A stretch of 64,000 bases of DNA from Dichetophora obliterata. Lineage: Eukaryota > Arthropoda > Insecta > Diptera > Sciomyzidae. The stretch is taken from the NCBI GenBank assembly GCA_963920525.1, contig OY986438.1, forward strand, positions 137,139,022-137,203,021. Direction: 5' to 3'. Under the pieces are notes generated by a model, which was not told the origin of the DNA, ran no database searches, and was given only the letters and a program-made list of their open reading frames with translations. The position numbers and the translations under genes were made by a program. Below are positions 23,195-32,400 of this stretch, one piece after another (the first letter of the stretch is position 1; every line of letters begins with the position of its first letter).

Positions 23195-25898
23195 GGGGTC
23201 TTCTCATTGAGCAACTTTTTTTTTCGACTTTTTTTTTTTGCATTTATTTATAGCTTGGGTAGTTGTGAATAAGACTCTAAAAGGATTTTTAGAAATTCGA
23301 AATACTTTAGAAGATACAGCCTTTTTTGTGAATCAAGGTCTTCGTCAAAATGAGCTATTTTTTTCGACTCATTTTCGAACGAAGCGGCATAAAGTAACCA
23401 CCGAATTCCGTTAAAAATGTTTATTGTTAGGTAAAAACGTGTTTGCACACATATTCATACAAACATACGAATACACATTTCTGCTTATTTTAGGGGTTGA
23501 AGCATTTTTTGAGTCCAGGTGTTCAACTGAAAGCATCATTTAGTTCAGTTTTTATCGAGTTGAGCAACAGACGCGTGCGCTTCAGTGAACGGAAAAGTAA
23601 ATTTTTCATAAATTTATTGTGATTTTTGTAAAATGGATCGGAAAAGTAATAAAAAAAAATAAACGCCCAAGTGAGCGTCAGAATCGTGCTAAAAAACGCG
23701 GGTTTAGTGGAAATCAGCATCTTAGACCAGAGGATTCTGAATATACCAGTACATCGGCCAAGAAATTCAAGAATAACGAAGACGACGAAGTATCAATCAA
23801 AAACAATTTGATGTATTGCATTCTCGAGTTCTGTTCTGTGTTTACCACGTTGTCAGCGTTGGTAATTTGTGCCTCATGCAAGCAAAAAATTGAGTTCTCA
23901 GAAGACTCACCAAATGGAGTTGGATTTAAAATCGCTTTGAACTGCGCCTGCCCACGCACAACATATATTCCTTCGTCACCTATGATCGGAAAATCATATG
24001 AAATTAATCGACGCTTGGTTGTTGCCATGCGGCTTTTAGGGATTGGGCCAAAAGGTATAACCATGTTTTGTGGCCTCATGGACCTCGGACAAAGTTTGTC
24101 CAACAATCTGTACTATACTATCCTACAAAATTTGTACGTTGCTGGAAAAGCCATGTACGAACATGTCATTTCAAAAGCTATTGGAGAAGAAAAAGAGGCT
24201 ATGATCGAAGCGAATCCAGAGTGCGATCCCACTTTATTTACTGTGTCGGGGGATGGGACTTGGAAGAAGCGTGGCTTTGCATCCCTTTATGGTGTCACAA
24301 CTTTGATTGCCAAGCATACCAAAAAAATTGTTGACACTGTCGTAAAATCTCGTCTGTGTAACAGCTGCAAATATTGGGAAGCCAAGAAGGAAGAAGAGCC
24401 AGAGGCTTACCAAATTTGGCTTGATACTCATGACGAAGAATGCACCATAAACCATGAAGGAAGCTCTGGGAAAATGGAGGTGGACGCTGTAATAGAGATG
24501 TTCTCCAGGTCGTTTGAAACACACGGCATAAAATATGTAAAGTATATCGGCGATGGTGATTCGCAGACCTTCAAAGGTGTATTAGATGTCGACCCCTATG
24601 ACGGTGACCCTATAGTGGAAAAGAAAGAATGCATTGGGCATGTGCAGAAGCGAATGGGCACGCGACTTCGAAAAATAAAAAAAGAAAATAAGGGCATTGG
24701 AGGCAAAGGTGCGGGCAAGCTCACCGACAAATTAATATCCGAGTTGATCACATATTATGGCCTTGCGATCCGCCGTCATCCTGACTCCGTGGAGGATATG
24801 AAAAAGGGAATTTGGGCCACTTTTTACCATAAGTGCTCCACCGATGATAAACCGCAACACCAAAATTGCCCCACCGGTGCGTCAAGCTGGTGCGCAGAAC
24901 GGCTCGCAGGGCAGAGAGGGCACCAGAAAGCAGTTTCTACGAAAAAGAGGAAGGTGGCCTGTATGGAGCTGGCATCGCCGACTAATATTTGTAAGTAAAA
25001 AATATCTGAAATATTTAGATTTTCTTTCAAAGGCCCTTTTTTGACTACCTGGCCAGTTTTCTTCACATCTACTGAACCAATTTTGATGAAATAAAGCTTT
25101 AATGACGCAGAATTACCTCCTTTTGTTAATTGCCTACTTTAATTTGTCACTTTTCCTTTTTTTGCCAAAAAAATAACTTTGATACCAGCAGAACTGCTTT
25201 TCTTGAAAAAAAAATGTTTGGGTTTTTTTGAAACCCTCGTATTTTGACCTATGAGTTAAGTTTTCTCCGGTTCTACCGGACCGATTTTGATGATACAAAG
25301 TGAATTCGACGGAGAATTGTCAGCTCTTTAAAACTGCATTTAAACATTTTTGATTTTTTTCGATCTCGAACTCACGTTTTTCGAACTGGCGGCCATGATA
25401 TCTCCAGTTCAACTGAACCGATTTTCATGAAACAAAGTGGAATCGACGCAGAATTGTCACCATTCTCGGGTGAACTTCGACCATAATTTTAAAAAATTTT
25501 TTACAATTTTTTTTTACACTAAACTACAAAAAAAAAACCCGAAATTGAAATTTTTTTTAAATGGCCGCCATTTCGTCAAAAAAAAAATCACAAAATTAAG
25601 CTTGAGGTTCACCCGAAAATTACATCTATACTGATTATAACCCCGTTTTTTTCATTTCAGACGCTCCGGAGACCCGGAATCGTGGCCGCCGTGACGACAC
25701 CTTTTTTTCACCACCAACTTTGAAGTCTCATTACTTTTTGAACAGCCCACGTATCGAGGCAAAAAAATTTTTTTTATTTACTTTGAAAATTTTGTAATAC
25801 AATAAATAAAAAAAGTTTTCAATTATTCTTTGCGTTTTCAAATAAGAATTTTTTTTTAAAAAGGGTCTAAAAAACGGGTTTTGAATGAGAAGACCGCC
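23195..25898 (+). mobile_element. TTAA-flanked element with Mutator-like (Kolobok-type) transposase
   Basis: Inverted ends GGGGTCTTCTCATT (23195) and AATGAGAAGACCGCC (ending 25898), with TTAA on both sides (23191-23194, 25899-25902). 2704 bp. It encodes a transposase in the first half. The second half (25050-25640) contains imperfect tandem segments with a shared phrase like CTGAACCGATTTTCATGAAAC. TTAA duplication plus this transposase type fits the Kolobok superfamily (inference). Confidence 0.82.
23633..24985 (+). pseudogene. Mutator-like (Kolobok-type) transposase, internally deleted
   Basis: An ATG at 23633 starts MDRKSNKK, but an extra A in an A-run shifts the frame. The open frame then runs to about 24880. 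A basic N-terminus is followed by a Cys-containing region (residues about 80-110, VICASCKQKI and LNCACPRT) and by the catalytic core: TVSGDGTWKKRGFASLYG, CNSCKYWEAKK, NHEGSSGKMEVDAV, YIGDGDSQTF, ECIGHVQKRMGTRLRK, KLTDKLI, YYGLAIRR, WATFYHKCSTDDKPQH, SSWC. The C-terminal tail (EKEEGGLYGAGIAD) appears in another frame right after SSWC. The region that normally lies between has been deleted, so the protein cannot be functional. Confidence 0.85.
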
Positions 25899-26121
25899 TT
25901 AAGTTTTCGTTATTATAGTATTTTGTTTATTATTAAAAGAATTAATAAAAATTAATAAAATATACTTGATTTTAAATACAAATTCTAGTTGTTTGACAGT
26001 TTAAAATCGTTTATCGAGCTTAAGGTCAAAGTTAGAAACAATTAATTGTTCTAACGAATTTTTCTAAAGAAACAACAACAACAACAAAGTTTTTTCAATA
26101 TGAAAGGAAAAAAACCACTAG

Positions 26122-26177
26122 CAAATTGATTTTATTGTACAATTTCTGCGTGCTAAACGCGTCATCAGAAATCTTTG
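26122..26177 (-). ncRNA. Type I hammerhead ribozyme, copy 1
   Basis: Minus strand 5'-3': stem I strand CAAA-GATTT, core CTGATGA, stem II GCG/CGC with loop TTTAGCA (closing C-A mismatch), core GAAA, stem III ATTG/CAAT with a 2 nt loop, cleavage base A, stem I return AAATC-AA-TTTG. Stem I pairs GATTT/AAATC and, after a 2 nt bulge, CAAA/TTTG. Confidence 0.8.
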
Positions 26178-26693
26178 TGATTGCCCGTGCAAGCGCGTAG
26201 ACGCACTGCACCATCGGGGCGATGAGATTTTGAAGCTTCAATTTCTCATTTTTTCCCTTAATTTCATAATGCCACATTTGTTGTTGTATTTCTGTTTTAC
26301 TTTAGTTTCTATGCCTATATTATATGTAGTCCAACAGCCTGCTGGAATTCTGCACTAACAAAGCATGTTTACTGAAGTTGTTTTTAGAATTTTTGCTGAT
26401 TTTGTTTTTCAGCTGTTTCCGTTTGGTCGAGCTCTACCATTTGATTAAAGTTTTTTCCTAAATGACCTCTATGTTTATTATGTTGACTTTATATGATTTA
26501 AATACAAATTCTAAATGTTTGATAGTTTAAATCATACTTGATTTTAAATACAAATTCTAGTTGTTTGACAGTTTAAAATCGTTTATCGAGCTTAAGGTCA
26601 AAGTTAGAAACAATTAATTGTTCTAACGAATTTTTCTAAAGAAACAACAACAACAACAAAGTTTTTTCAATATGAAAGGAAAAAAACCACTAG

Positions 26694-26749
26694 CAAATTG
26701 ATTTTATTGTACAATTTCTGCGTGCTAAACGCGTCATCAGAAATCTTTG
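26694..26749 (-). ncRNA. Type I hammerhead ribozyme, copy 2
   Basis: Same 56 nt motif, 572 bp from copy 1. Confidence 0.8.
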
Positions 26750-27265
26750 TGATTGCCCGTGCAAGCGCGTAGACGCACTGCACCATCGGGGCGATGAGAT
26801 TTTGAAGCTTCAATTTCTCATTTTTTCCCTTAATTTCATAATGCCACATTTGTTGTTGTATTTCTGTTTTACTTTAGTTTCTATGCCTATATTATATGTA
26901 GTCCAACAGCCTGCTGGAATTCTGCACTAACAAAGCATGTTTACTGAAGTTGTTTTTAGAATTTTTGCTGATTTTGTTTTTCAGCTGTTTCCGTTTGGTC
27001 GAGCTCTACCATTTGATTAAAGTTTTTTCCTAAATGACCTCTATGTTTATTATGTTGACTTTATATGATTTAAATACAAATTCTAAATGTTTGATAGTTT
27101 AAATCATACTTGATTTTAAATACAAATTCTAGTTGTTTGACAGTTTAAAATCGTTTATCGAGCTTAAGGTCAAAGTTAGAAACAATTAATTGTTCTAACG
27201 AATTTTTCTAAAGAAACAACAACAACAACAAAGTTTTTTCAATATGAAAGGAAAAAAACCACTAG

Positions 27266-27321
27266 CAAATTGATTTTATTGTACAATTTCTGCGTGCTAA
27301 ACGCGTCATCAGAAATCTTTG
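27266..27321 (-). ncRNA. Type I hammerhead ribozyme, copy 3
   Basis: Same motif. This unit has four extra T in a T-run downstream, which breaks the 60-codon frame seen in the other units while leaving the ribozyme unchanged. Confidence 0.8.
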
Positions 27322-27841
27322 TGATTGCCCGTGCAAGCGCGTAGACGCACTGCACCATCGGGGCGATGAGATTTTGAAGCTTCAATTTCTCATTTTTTTT
27401 TTCCCTTAATTTCATAATGCCACATTTGTTGTTGTATTTCTGTTTTACTTTAGTTTCTATGCCTATATTATATGTAGTCCAACAGCCTGCTGGAATTCTG
27501 CACTAACAAAGCATGTTTACTGAAGTTGTTTTTAGAATTTTTGCTGATTTTGTTTTTCAGCTGTTTCCGTTTGGTCGAGCTCTACCATTTGATTAAAGTT
27601 TTTTCCTAAATGACCTCTATGTTTATTATGTTGACTTTATATGATTTAAATACAAATTCTAAATGTTTGATAGTTTAAATCATACTTGATTTTAAATACA
27701 AATTCTAGTTGTTTGACAGTTTAAAATCGTTTATCGAGCTTAAGGTCAAAGTTAGAAACAATTAATTGTTCTAACGAATTTTTCTAAAGAAACAACAACA
27801 ACAACAAAGTTTTTTCAATATGAAAGGAAAAAAACCACTAG

Positions 27842-27897
27842 CAAATTGATTTTATTGTACAATTTCTGCGTGCTAAACGCGTCATCAGAAATCTTTG
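27842..27897 (-). ncRNA. Type I hammerhead ribozyme, copy 4
   Basis: Same motif, 576 bp from copy 3. Confidence 0.8.
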
Positions 27898-28413
27898 TGA
27901 TTGCCCGTGCAAGCGCGTAGACGCACTGCACCATCGGGGCGATGAGATTTTGAAGCTTCAATTTCTCATTTTTTCCCTTAATTTCATAATGCCACATTTG
28001 TTGTTGTATTTCTGTTTTACTTTAGTTTCTATGCCTATATTATATGTAGTCCAACAGCCTGCTGGAATTCTGCACTAACAAAGCATGTTTACTGAAGTTG
28101 TTTTTAGAATTTTTGCTGATTTTGTTTTTCAGCTGTTTCCGTTTGGTCGAGCTCTACCATTTGATTAAAGTTTTTTCCTAAATGACCTCTATGTTTATTA
28201 TGTTGACTTTATATGATTTAAATACAAATTCTAAATGTTTGATAGTTTAAATCATACTTGATTTTAAATACAAATTCTAGTTGTTTGACAGTTTAAAATC
28301 GTTTATCGAGCTTAAGGTCAAAGTTAGAAACAATTAATTGTTCTAACGAATTTTTCTAAAGAAACAACAACAACAACAAAGTTTTTTCAATATGAAAGGA
28401 AAAAAACCACTAG

Positions 28414-28469
28414 CAAATTGATTTTATTGTACAATTTCTGCGTGCTAAACGCGTCATCAGAAATCTTTG
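28414..28469 (-). ncRNA. Type I hammerhead ribozyme, copy 5
   Basis: Same motif, 572 bp from copy 4; last copy before the inversion junction. Confidence 0.8.
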
Positions 28470-28934
28470 TGATTGCCCGTGCAAGCGCGTAGACGCACTG
28501 CACCATCGGGGCGATGAGATTTTGAAGCTTCAATTTCTCATTTTTTCCCTTAATTTCATAATGCCACATTTGTTGTTGTATTTCTGTTTTACTTTAGTTT
28601 CTATGAAAGTAAAAGTCATATAAAGTCAACATAATAAACATAGAGGTCATTTAGGAAAAAACTTTAATCAAATGGTAGAGCTCGACCAAACGGAAACAGC
28701 TGAAAAACAAAATCAGCAAAAATTCTAAAAACAACTTCAGTAAACATGCTTTGTTAGTGCAGAATTCCAGCAGGCTGTTGGACTACATATAATATAGGCA
28801 TAGAAACTAAAGTAAAACAGAAATACAACAACAAATGTGGCATTATGAAATTAAGGGAAAAAATGAGAAATTGAAGCTTCAAAATCTCATCGCCCCGATG
28901 GTGCAGTGCGTCTACGCGCTTGCACGGGCAATCA

Positions 28935-28990
28935 CAAAGATTTCTGATGACGCGTTTAGCACGCAGAAATTGTACAATAAAATCAATTTG
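28935..28990 (+). ncRNA. Type I hammerhead ribozyme, copy 6
   Basis: Plus-oriented copy. Core CTGATGA at 28944-28950, GAAA at 28966-28969, stem III 28969-28978, predicted cleavage between 28979 and 28980, stem I halves 28935-28943 and 28980-28990. Confidence 0.8.
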
Positions 28991-29507
28991 CTAGTGGTTT
29001 TTTTTCCTTTCATATTGAAAAAACTTTGTTGTTGTTGTTGTTTCTTTAGAAAAATTCGTTAGAACAATTAATTGTTTCTAACTTTGACCTTAAGCTCGAT
29101 AAACGATTTTAAACTGTCAAACAACTAGAATTTGTATTTAAAATCAAGTATGATTTAAACTATCAAACATTTAGAATTTGTATTTAAATCATATAAAGTC
29201 AACATAATAAACATAGAGGTCATTTAGGAAAAAACTTTAATCAAATGGTAGAGCTCGACCAAACGGAAACAGCTGAAAAACAAAATCAGCAAAAATTCTA
29301 AAAACAACTTCAGTAAACATGCTTTGTTAGTGCAGAATTCCAGCAGGCTGTTGGACTACATATAATATAGGCATAGAAACTAAAGTAAAACAGAAATACA
29401 ACAACAAATGTGGCATTATGAAATTAAGGGAAAAAATGAGAAATTGAAGCTTCAAAATCTCATCGCCCCGATGGTGCAGTGCGTCTACGCGCTTGCACGG
29501 GCAATCA

Positions 29508-29563
29508 CAAAGATTTCTGATGACGCGTTTAGCACGCAGAAATTGTACAATAAAATCAATTTG
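29508..29563 (+). ncRNA. Type I hammerhead ribozyme, copy 7
   Basis: Plus-oriented copy, 573 bp from copy 6. Confidence 0.8.
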
Positions 29564-30408
29564 CTAGTGGTTTTTTTCCTTTCATATTGAAAAAACTTTG
29601 TTGTTGTTGTTGTTTCTTTAGAAAAATTCGTTAGAACAATTAATTGTTTCTAACTTTGACCTTAAGCTCGATAAACGATTTTAAACTGTCAAACAACTAG
29701 AATTTGTATTTAAAATCAAGTATGATTTAAACTATCAAACATTTAGAATTTGTATTTAAATCATATAAAGTCAACATAATAAACATAGAGGTCATTTAGG
29801 AAAAAACTTTAATTAATAAAATATTTAAAAAATAAAATGTTATGTTGATTTATTTTTGTCTTTGGTCGTAGTAGGAGTCGGAGTCGGAGTCGGAGTCGTA
29901 CTTTACAAATTTCGGCGGTTGGAGTCGGAGTCGCAACTATTTTTTGACGACTCCACAGCCCTGGTTCAATCCTATTACTAATGCTCGATGATCCCCATTT
30001 TCAAATGACCGTTTAATTACATTGCGAATAACAGAAGATCAACAAATAAACAAGTCATGTCTCGCATCATGGCAAAGAAGAATCAAAACATGAGCTTCAG
30101 TCGCTTGGGGCGTAGCAACCATTTCCAAATAACTAAAAGCCATTTAGAGCTAACAAACAAAAAAATAGAGATTAAAATTTGTTCGATTCAGTTTAATTAA
30201 AATAATTTTAATTTCAAAAATCTTTCGGTTCACTTTTCGTCTACAAAATATTCGTCGCAAGTTGTGCGATTCGTTTGCGACAAACTTCCGATAACTTCAC
30301 CGAAAAAATCGGAAAAAAGTATTTACTGCATACCACTTTCCGAAAATTAACGCAAACAGAACTTTGCGACACCGAATATCGGCCGAAATATGTTACAGAA
30401 TTCCACTA

Positions 30409-31068
30409 CAGGGCTCTCATCACGTATGACGAGAATCGTTTGACGATATCGTTTCAACGATACTTTAACATCACGTAACCTTTAATTTGATGCATCCTCT
30501 AAACGATATCGTTTTGCTTGCTTCATGTTTAGCAAACAACTGTCAAATGGTATCGTCGAAACGATTGCTTTGCGCGATAGCTAATTTGGTATCGTTTGGC
30601 TATTTTTCTGGTTGGAAATAATAAAAATAATTTTAAAATGTTTTGGGCGCTTGTTTGTTAAAGTGGTCCTTAACAAATAGATGGAATGTCGTTCCTGCAC
30701 TATGTTTGCGACGTAATTGTGGCCCAGCTGCGGATGTTCATCAATAAAGTTTAGCAATATTTCCATGTACTTAGGTGTCGTTGCCGAATAAAATATTTTC
30801 AAAAAATTATCAACAAAATAACTTATTCAATATTCTTACATTTTACCTTAAATTTTCACTTTTGAAGCAAACAAATCCAAAAACAAGTTCTACAGAAAAG
30901 TAAATATCACTTTTGGCACTGAATATATGTTTTGCAGAGGCTTTCAAACTGTAGAAAACACAACGATAGACGAGACGATATACTTATATGAAGCAAACTA
31001 AGAACGATATCGTCGGATAGCATCGTTCAAACGATAGTCGTTTTAAAAGTTACGTGATGAGAGCCCTG
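30409..31068 (-). mobile_element. Small DNA element Y, copy A (GGGCTCTCATCACGTA ends)
   Basis: 660 bp with near-perfect inverted ends CAGGGCTCTCATCACGTA and TACGTGATGAGAGCCCTG. Its inner ends are rich in AACGATATCGTT-type palindromes. A second copy is at about 47080-47736. It directly adjoins the Harbinger right end on one side and hAT-A transposase sequence on the other; the target duplication is unclear. It carries a 73-codon frame (30581-30802). Confidence 0.8.
30581..30802 (-). CDS. Short protein of element Y, possible zeste/Myb-like fold
   Basis: 73 codons. The core YMEILLNFIDEHPQLGHNYV and VQERHSIYLLRTTL is conserved in the other copy (47383-47568), with only a few residue changes. The segment resembles the first helix of zeste/SANT-type DNA-binding domains of transposon accessory proteins (LLxFxxExPxLxxG). 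That resemblance is by eye and weak. It may be the remnant of a longer exon. Confidence 0.4.
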   Translation of the reverse strand: MKIFYSATTPKYMEILLNFIDEHPQLGHNYVANIVQERHSIYLLRTTLTNKRPKHFKIIFIISNQKNSQTIPN

Positions 31069-31079
31069 ACCACTAAACT

Positions 31080-31530
31080 CATTACTTTTTTGTATCTATA
31101 GTAGTGCTTTCATCTACTATCATTGAAAAATACGAGTCACCTATATCTGCAACTATTTTAAATCATTTAGCATACACGGACTAATGACATTCGTAATGAG
31201 TCCAAGGCACTTAGTACGGTGTAATTTAATAGAAGATAAAATTTTGGACTTTTCATCTATGGATTTTATCACTCCGCCTAAATGGTTCACTTTTCTAATT
31301 GAGCAATGTTCTGCAATAAGAGCAGCAATTTTCAATTCCGCGACTTTCCTCTGTTCTTCAATAGGTTTCGTAACGAACGCTGTTATCTTTTTGTTTTGTT
31401 TAACTTCTGATTCATCTCTGCCCCGATTTAAATGTTTTTGGGACTTTGAATGATCAATAAGCGTCTTCTTGTGAGCTAATATGTTGTCTTTGCACCATTT
31501 ACAATAAGCACGTGAGCAATCCAATAAAAC
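31080..31530 (-). pseudogene. hAT-A transposase, N-terminal part with BED-type finger
   Basis: Begins with a zinc-finger-like CKWCKDNILAHKKTLIDHSKSQKH (C-C-H-H, BED type). It continues through a linker and, after a frameshift, reaches DIGDSYFSMIVDESTTIDT, the first catalytic Asp of hAT transposases. The next codons (after one missing A in an A-run) would read VMSLVV, and the sequence is then interrupted by the small element ending at 31068. This fits the continuation at 18111. Confidence 0.8.
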
Positions 31531-32147
31531 AGGTGCGATCCAATCTAAAATATAAATAAAAAAAACTTATCGCATATTTAGGCCAAGCGCAGACAATTTC
31601 TTAATGTGAAATTGGTATTAAAATGAAGTTTTACCTTTAAAAGGAGGCTCCGTCTCCCATTTTTTTTTGTATATTTTTGGTCATATCTTTTTTTTTCTAT
31701 AGTTTTTCCCATACTTCTGTGGTTTTTAATTTTTATAATAAATTAATTGAAACTAAAGCGCGAAGCGAGTTTGAAGTGAAGTGGGAAATGATAAGTAACT
31801 TATTTGAACCGCTGCCAAATCAGCTGTTTTTGTTTTACACATGCAAATAAGTGTTGCTGGAGTACCCAAGAAGCCACATTTCAACTTCTTTCGTTTTTAA
31901 TTTTTGTATGTTTTCGCACAGTATGGACAAACAATTTTTTCTTGAATTTCTTCCATAATTTCCAAAACAAGAAAAAGAAAAAAAAAATTTTTTTTTGAAA
32001 GGTGAATTTTTCAAATACCCCTAAAAACCCCTAGCAAATATAAAATCTCCCTAAAAAATCCCCTAAAGATTTAATTCCCCTAAAATTCCTCAAACCAGTT
32101 AAAAAACCCCTAAATCTAGGGGGAAATCCCCTAATCTGGCAACAGTG

Positions 32148-32400
32148 GTTGCCGTGGCATACTGGCAAGAGTCCACGACACTTATGCTATAGCCCGGGCT
32201 CATTTTCAAATCCCGTCTGAGACAGAATGTTTCTTCAATTGAATTAATATGTCTGTTTTGTCGTCATCTCTCTGCAGACAATGGCAAAGCTCAGAGAGCA
32301 AATACTGCTATGTAAAGCTGCTTGTAAACATGAGTCGTTTGGAGTCGGCAAACACGGTCAAAAGTTTCGGTTTAAATTCAAGTCCTTTTGGATTTCTGAA
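32148..32400 (+). repeat. tRNA-derived SINE-like sequence, split by hAT-A
   Basis: Pol III box A-like TGGCATACTGG (32155-32165) and box B-like TTTCAAATCCC (32203-32213) are followed by a body with AATGGCAAAGCTC and a phrase TTTGGAGTCGGC near 32340, typical of dipteran SINEs. The first 8 bases are the hAT-A duplication, so the SINE 5' end lies left of 16355. The 3' end is not clear. Confidence 0.5.

Larger units (their letters stand above)
25964..29810. repeat. 572 bp tandem/inverted array bearing hammerhead ribozymes (retrozyme/Penelope-like)
   Basis: Five minus-oriented units (hammerheads spaced 572, 572, 576, 572 bp) are followed at about 28605 by an inverted junction and two plus-oriented units (573 bp apart). 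Units look almost identical, the one length change being four extra T. The array is flanked by AATTAATAAAATAT on both sides (25950-25963, 29811-29824). Each unit carries a type I hammerhead on the strand that also has a 60-codon open frame. There is no convincing protein. Architecture and ribozyme class recall animal retrozymes or the terminal repeats of Penelope-like elements. Inserted in hAT-Z. Confidence 0.85.
22646..29963 (+). mobile_element. hAT element Z (GGCTGTGGAGTCGGAG ends)
   Basis: Left end CGGCTGTGGAGTCGGAG (22646) and right end GACTCCACAGCCCTG (ending 29963), the widespread insect hAT terminus CAGGGCTGTGGAGTCGG. Flanks are GTTCAAAC (22638-22645) and GTTCAATC (29964-29971), an 8 bp duplication with one change. 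The right end carries extra GGAGTC repeats (29870-29940). It contains a hAT C-terminal exon remnant, a TTAA element (23195-25898) and the hammerhead repeat array (25964-29810). Confidence 0.88.
18115..30408 (-). mobile_element. PIF/Harbinger element nested in hAT-A, itself full of insertions
   Basis: Left end AGTAGTGGGATTCTGTAAC (18115) matches the inverted right end GTTACAGAATTCCACTA (30392-30408). ACC precedes the left end and also follows the adjoining small element at 31069, consistent with the 3 bp duplication typical of PIF/Harbinger. The nuclease is on the minus strand (22240-22602 and possibly 29990-30150), and a small spliced ORF lies on the plus strand at 18341. Later insertions are the L40 retrocopy, a piggyBac element and a second hAT. 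Confidence 0.75.
16355..32147 (-). mobile_element. hAT element A, 15.8 kb including nested insertions
   Basis: Left end CAGTGTTGCCAG (16355) and right end CTGGCAACAGTG (32136-32147) are inverted repeats with one mismatch. They are flanked by an exact 8 bp duplication GTTGCCGT (16347-16354, 32148-32155), the hAT hallmark. The transposase is on the minus strand with its N-terminal part at about 31080-31530 and its C-terminal part at 16788-18111. About 13 kb of younger elements (18115-31068) lie between them in the middle of the catalytic domain. Confidence 0.9.

Noticed and set aside
24998..25700. Intron (GTAAGT at about 24991, TTTCAG at about 25660) joining the Kolobok-type ORF to a second exon
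   Set aside because: The C-terminal tail motif already ends at 24985 in its own frame, and the supposed second exon has no recognisable continuation. Chance splice signals in AT-rich DNA are likelier.
26095..29590. 60-codon frame MWHYEIKGKNEKLKL... repeated in the array
   Set aside because: Short, overlaps the hammerhead core and is broken by four extra T in one copy while the ribozyme is kept. Its recurrence follows from unit identity, so it is not evidence for a protein.
25964..29810. CRISPR-like or satellite array
   Set aside because: Units are 572 bp, contiguous without spacers, include inverted copies and carry ribozymes. Not CRISPR, and not a simple centromeric satellite as far as this window shows.
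30392..31075. Clean target duplication for element Y copy A
   Set aside because: CCACTA occurs on both sides but one base out of register and overlapping the Harbinger end, so it cannot be called reliably.
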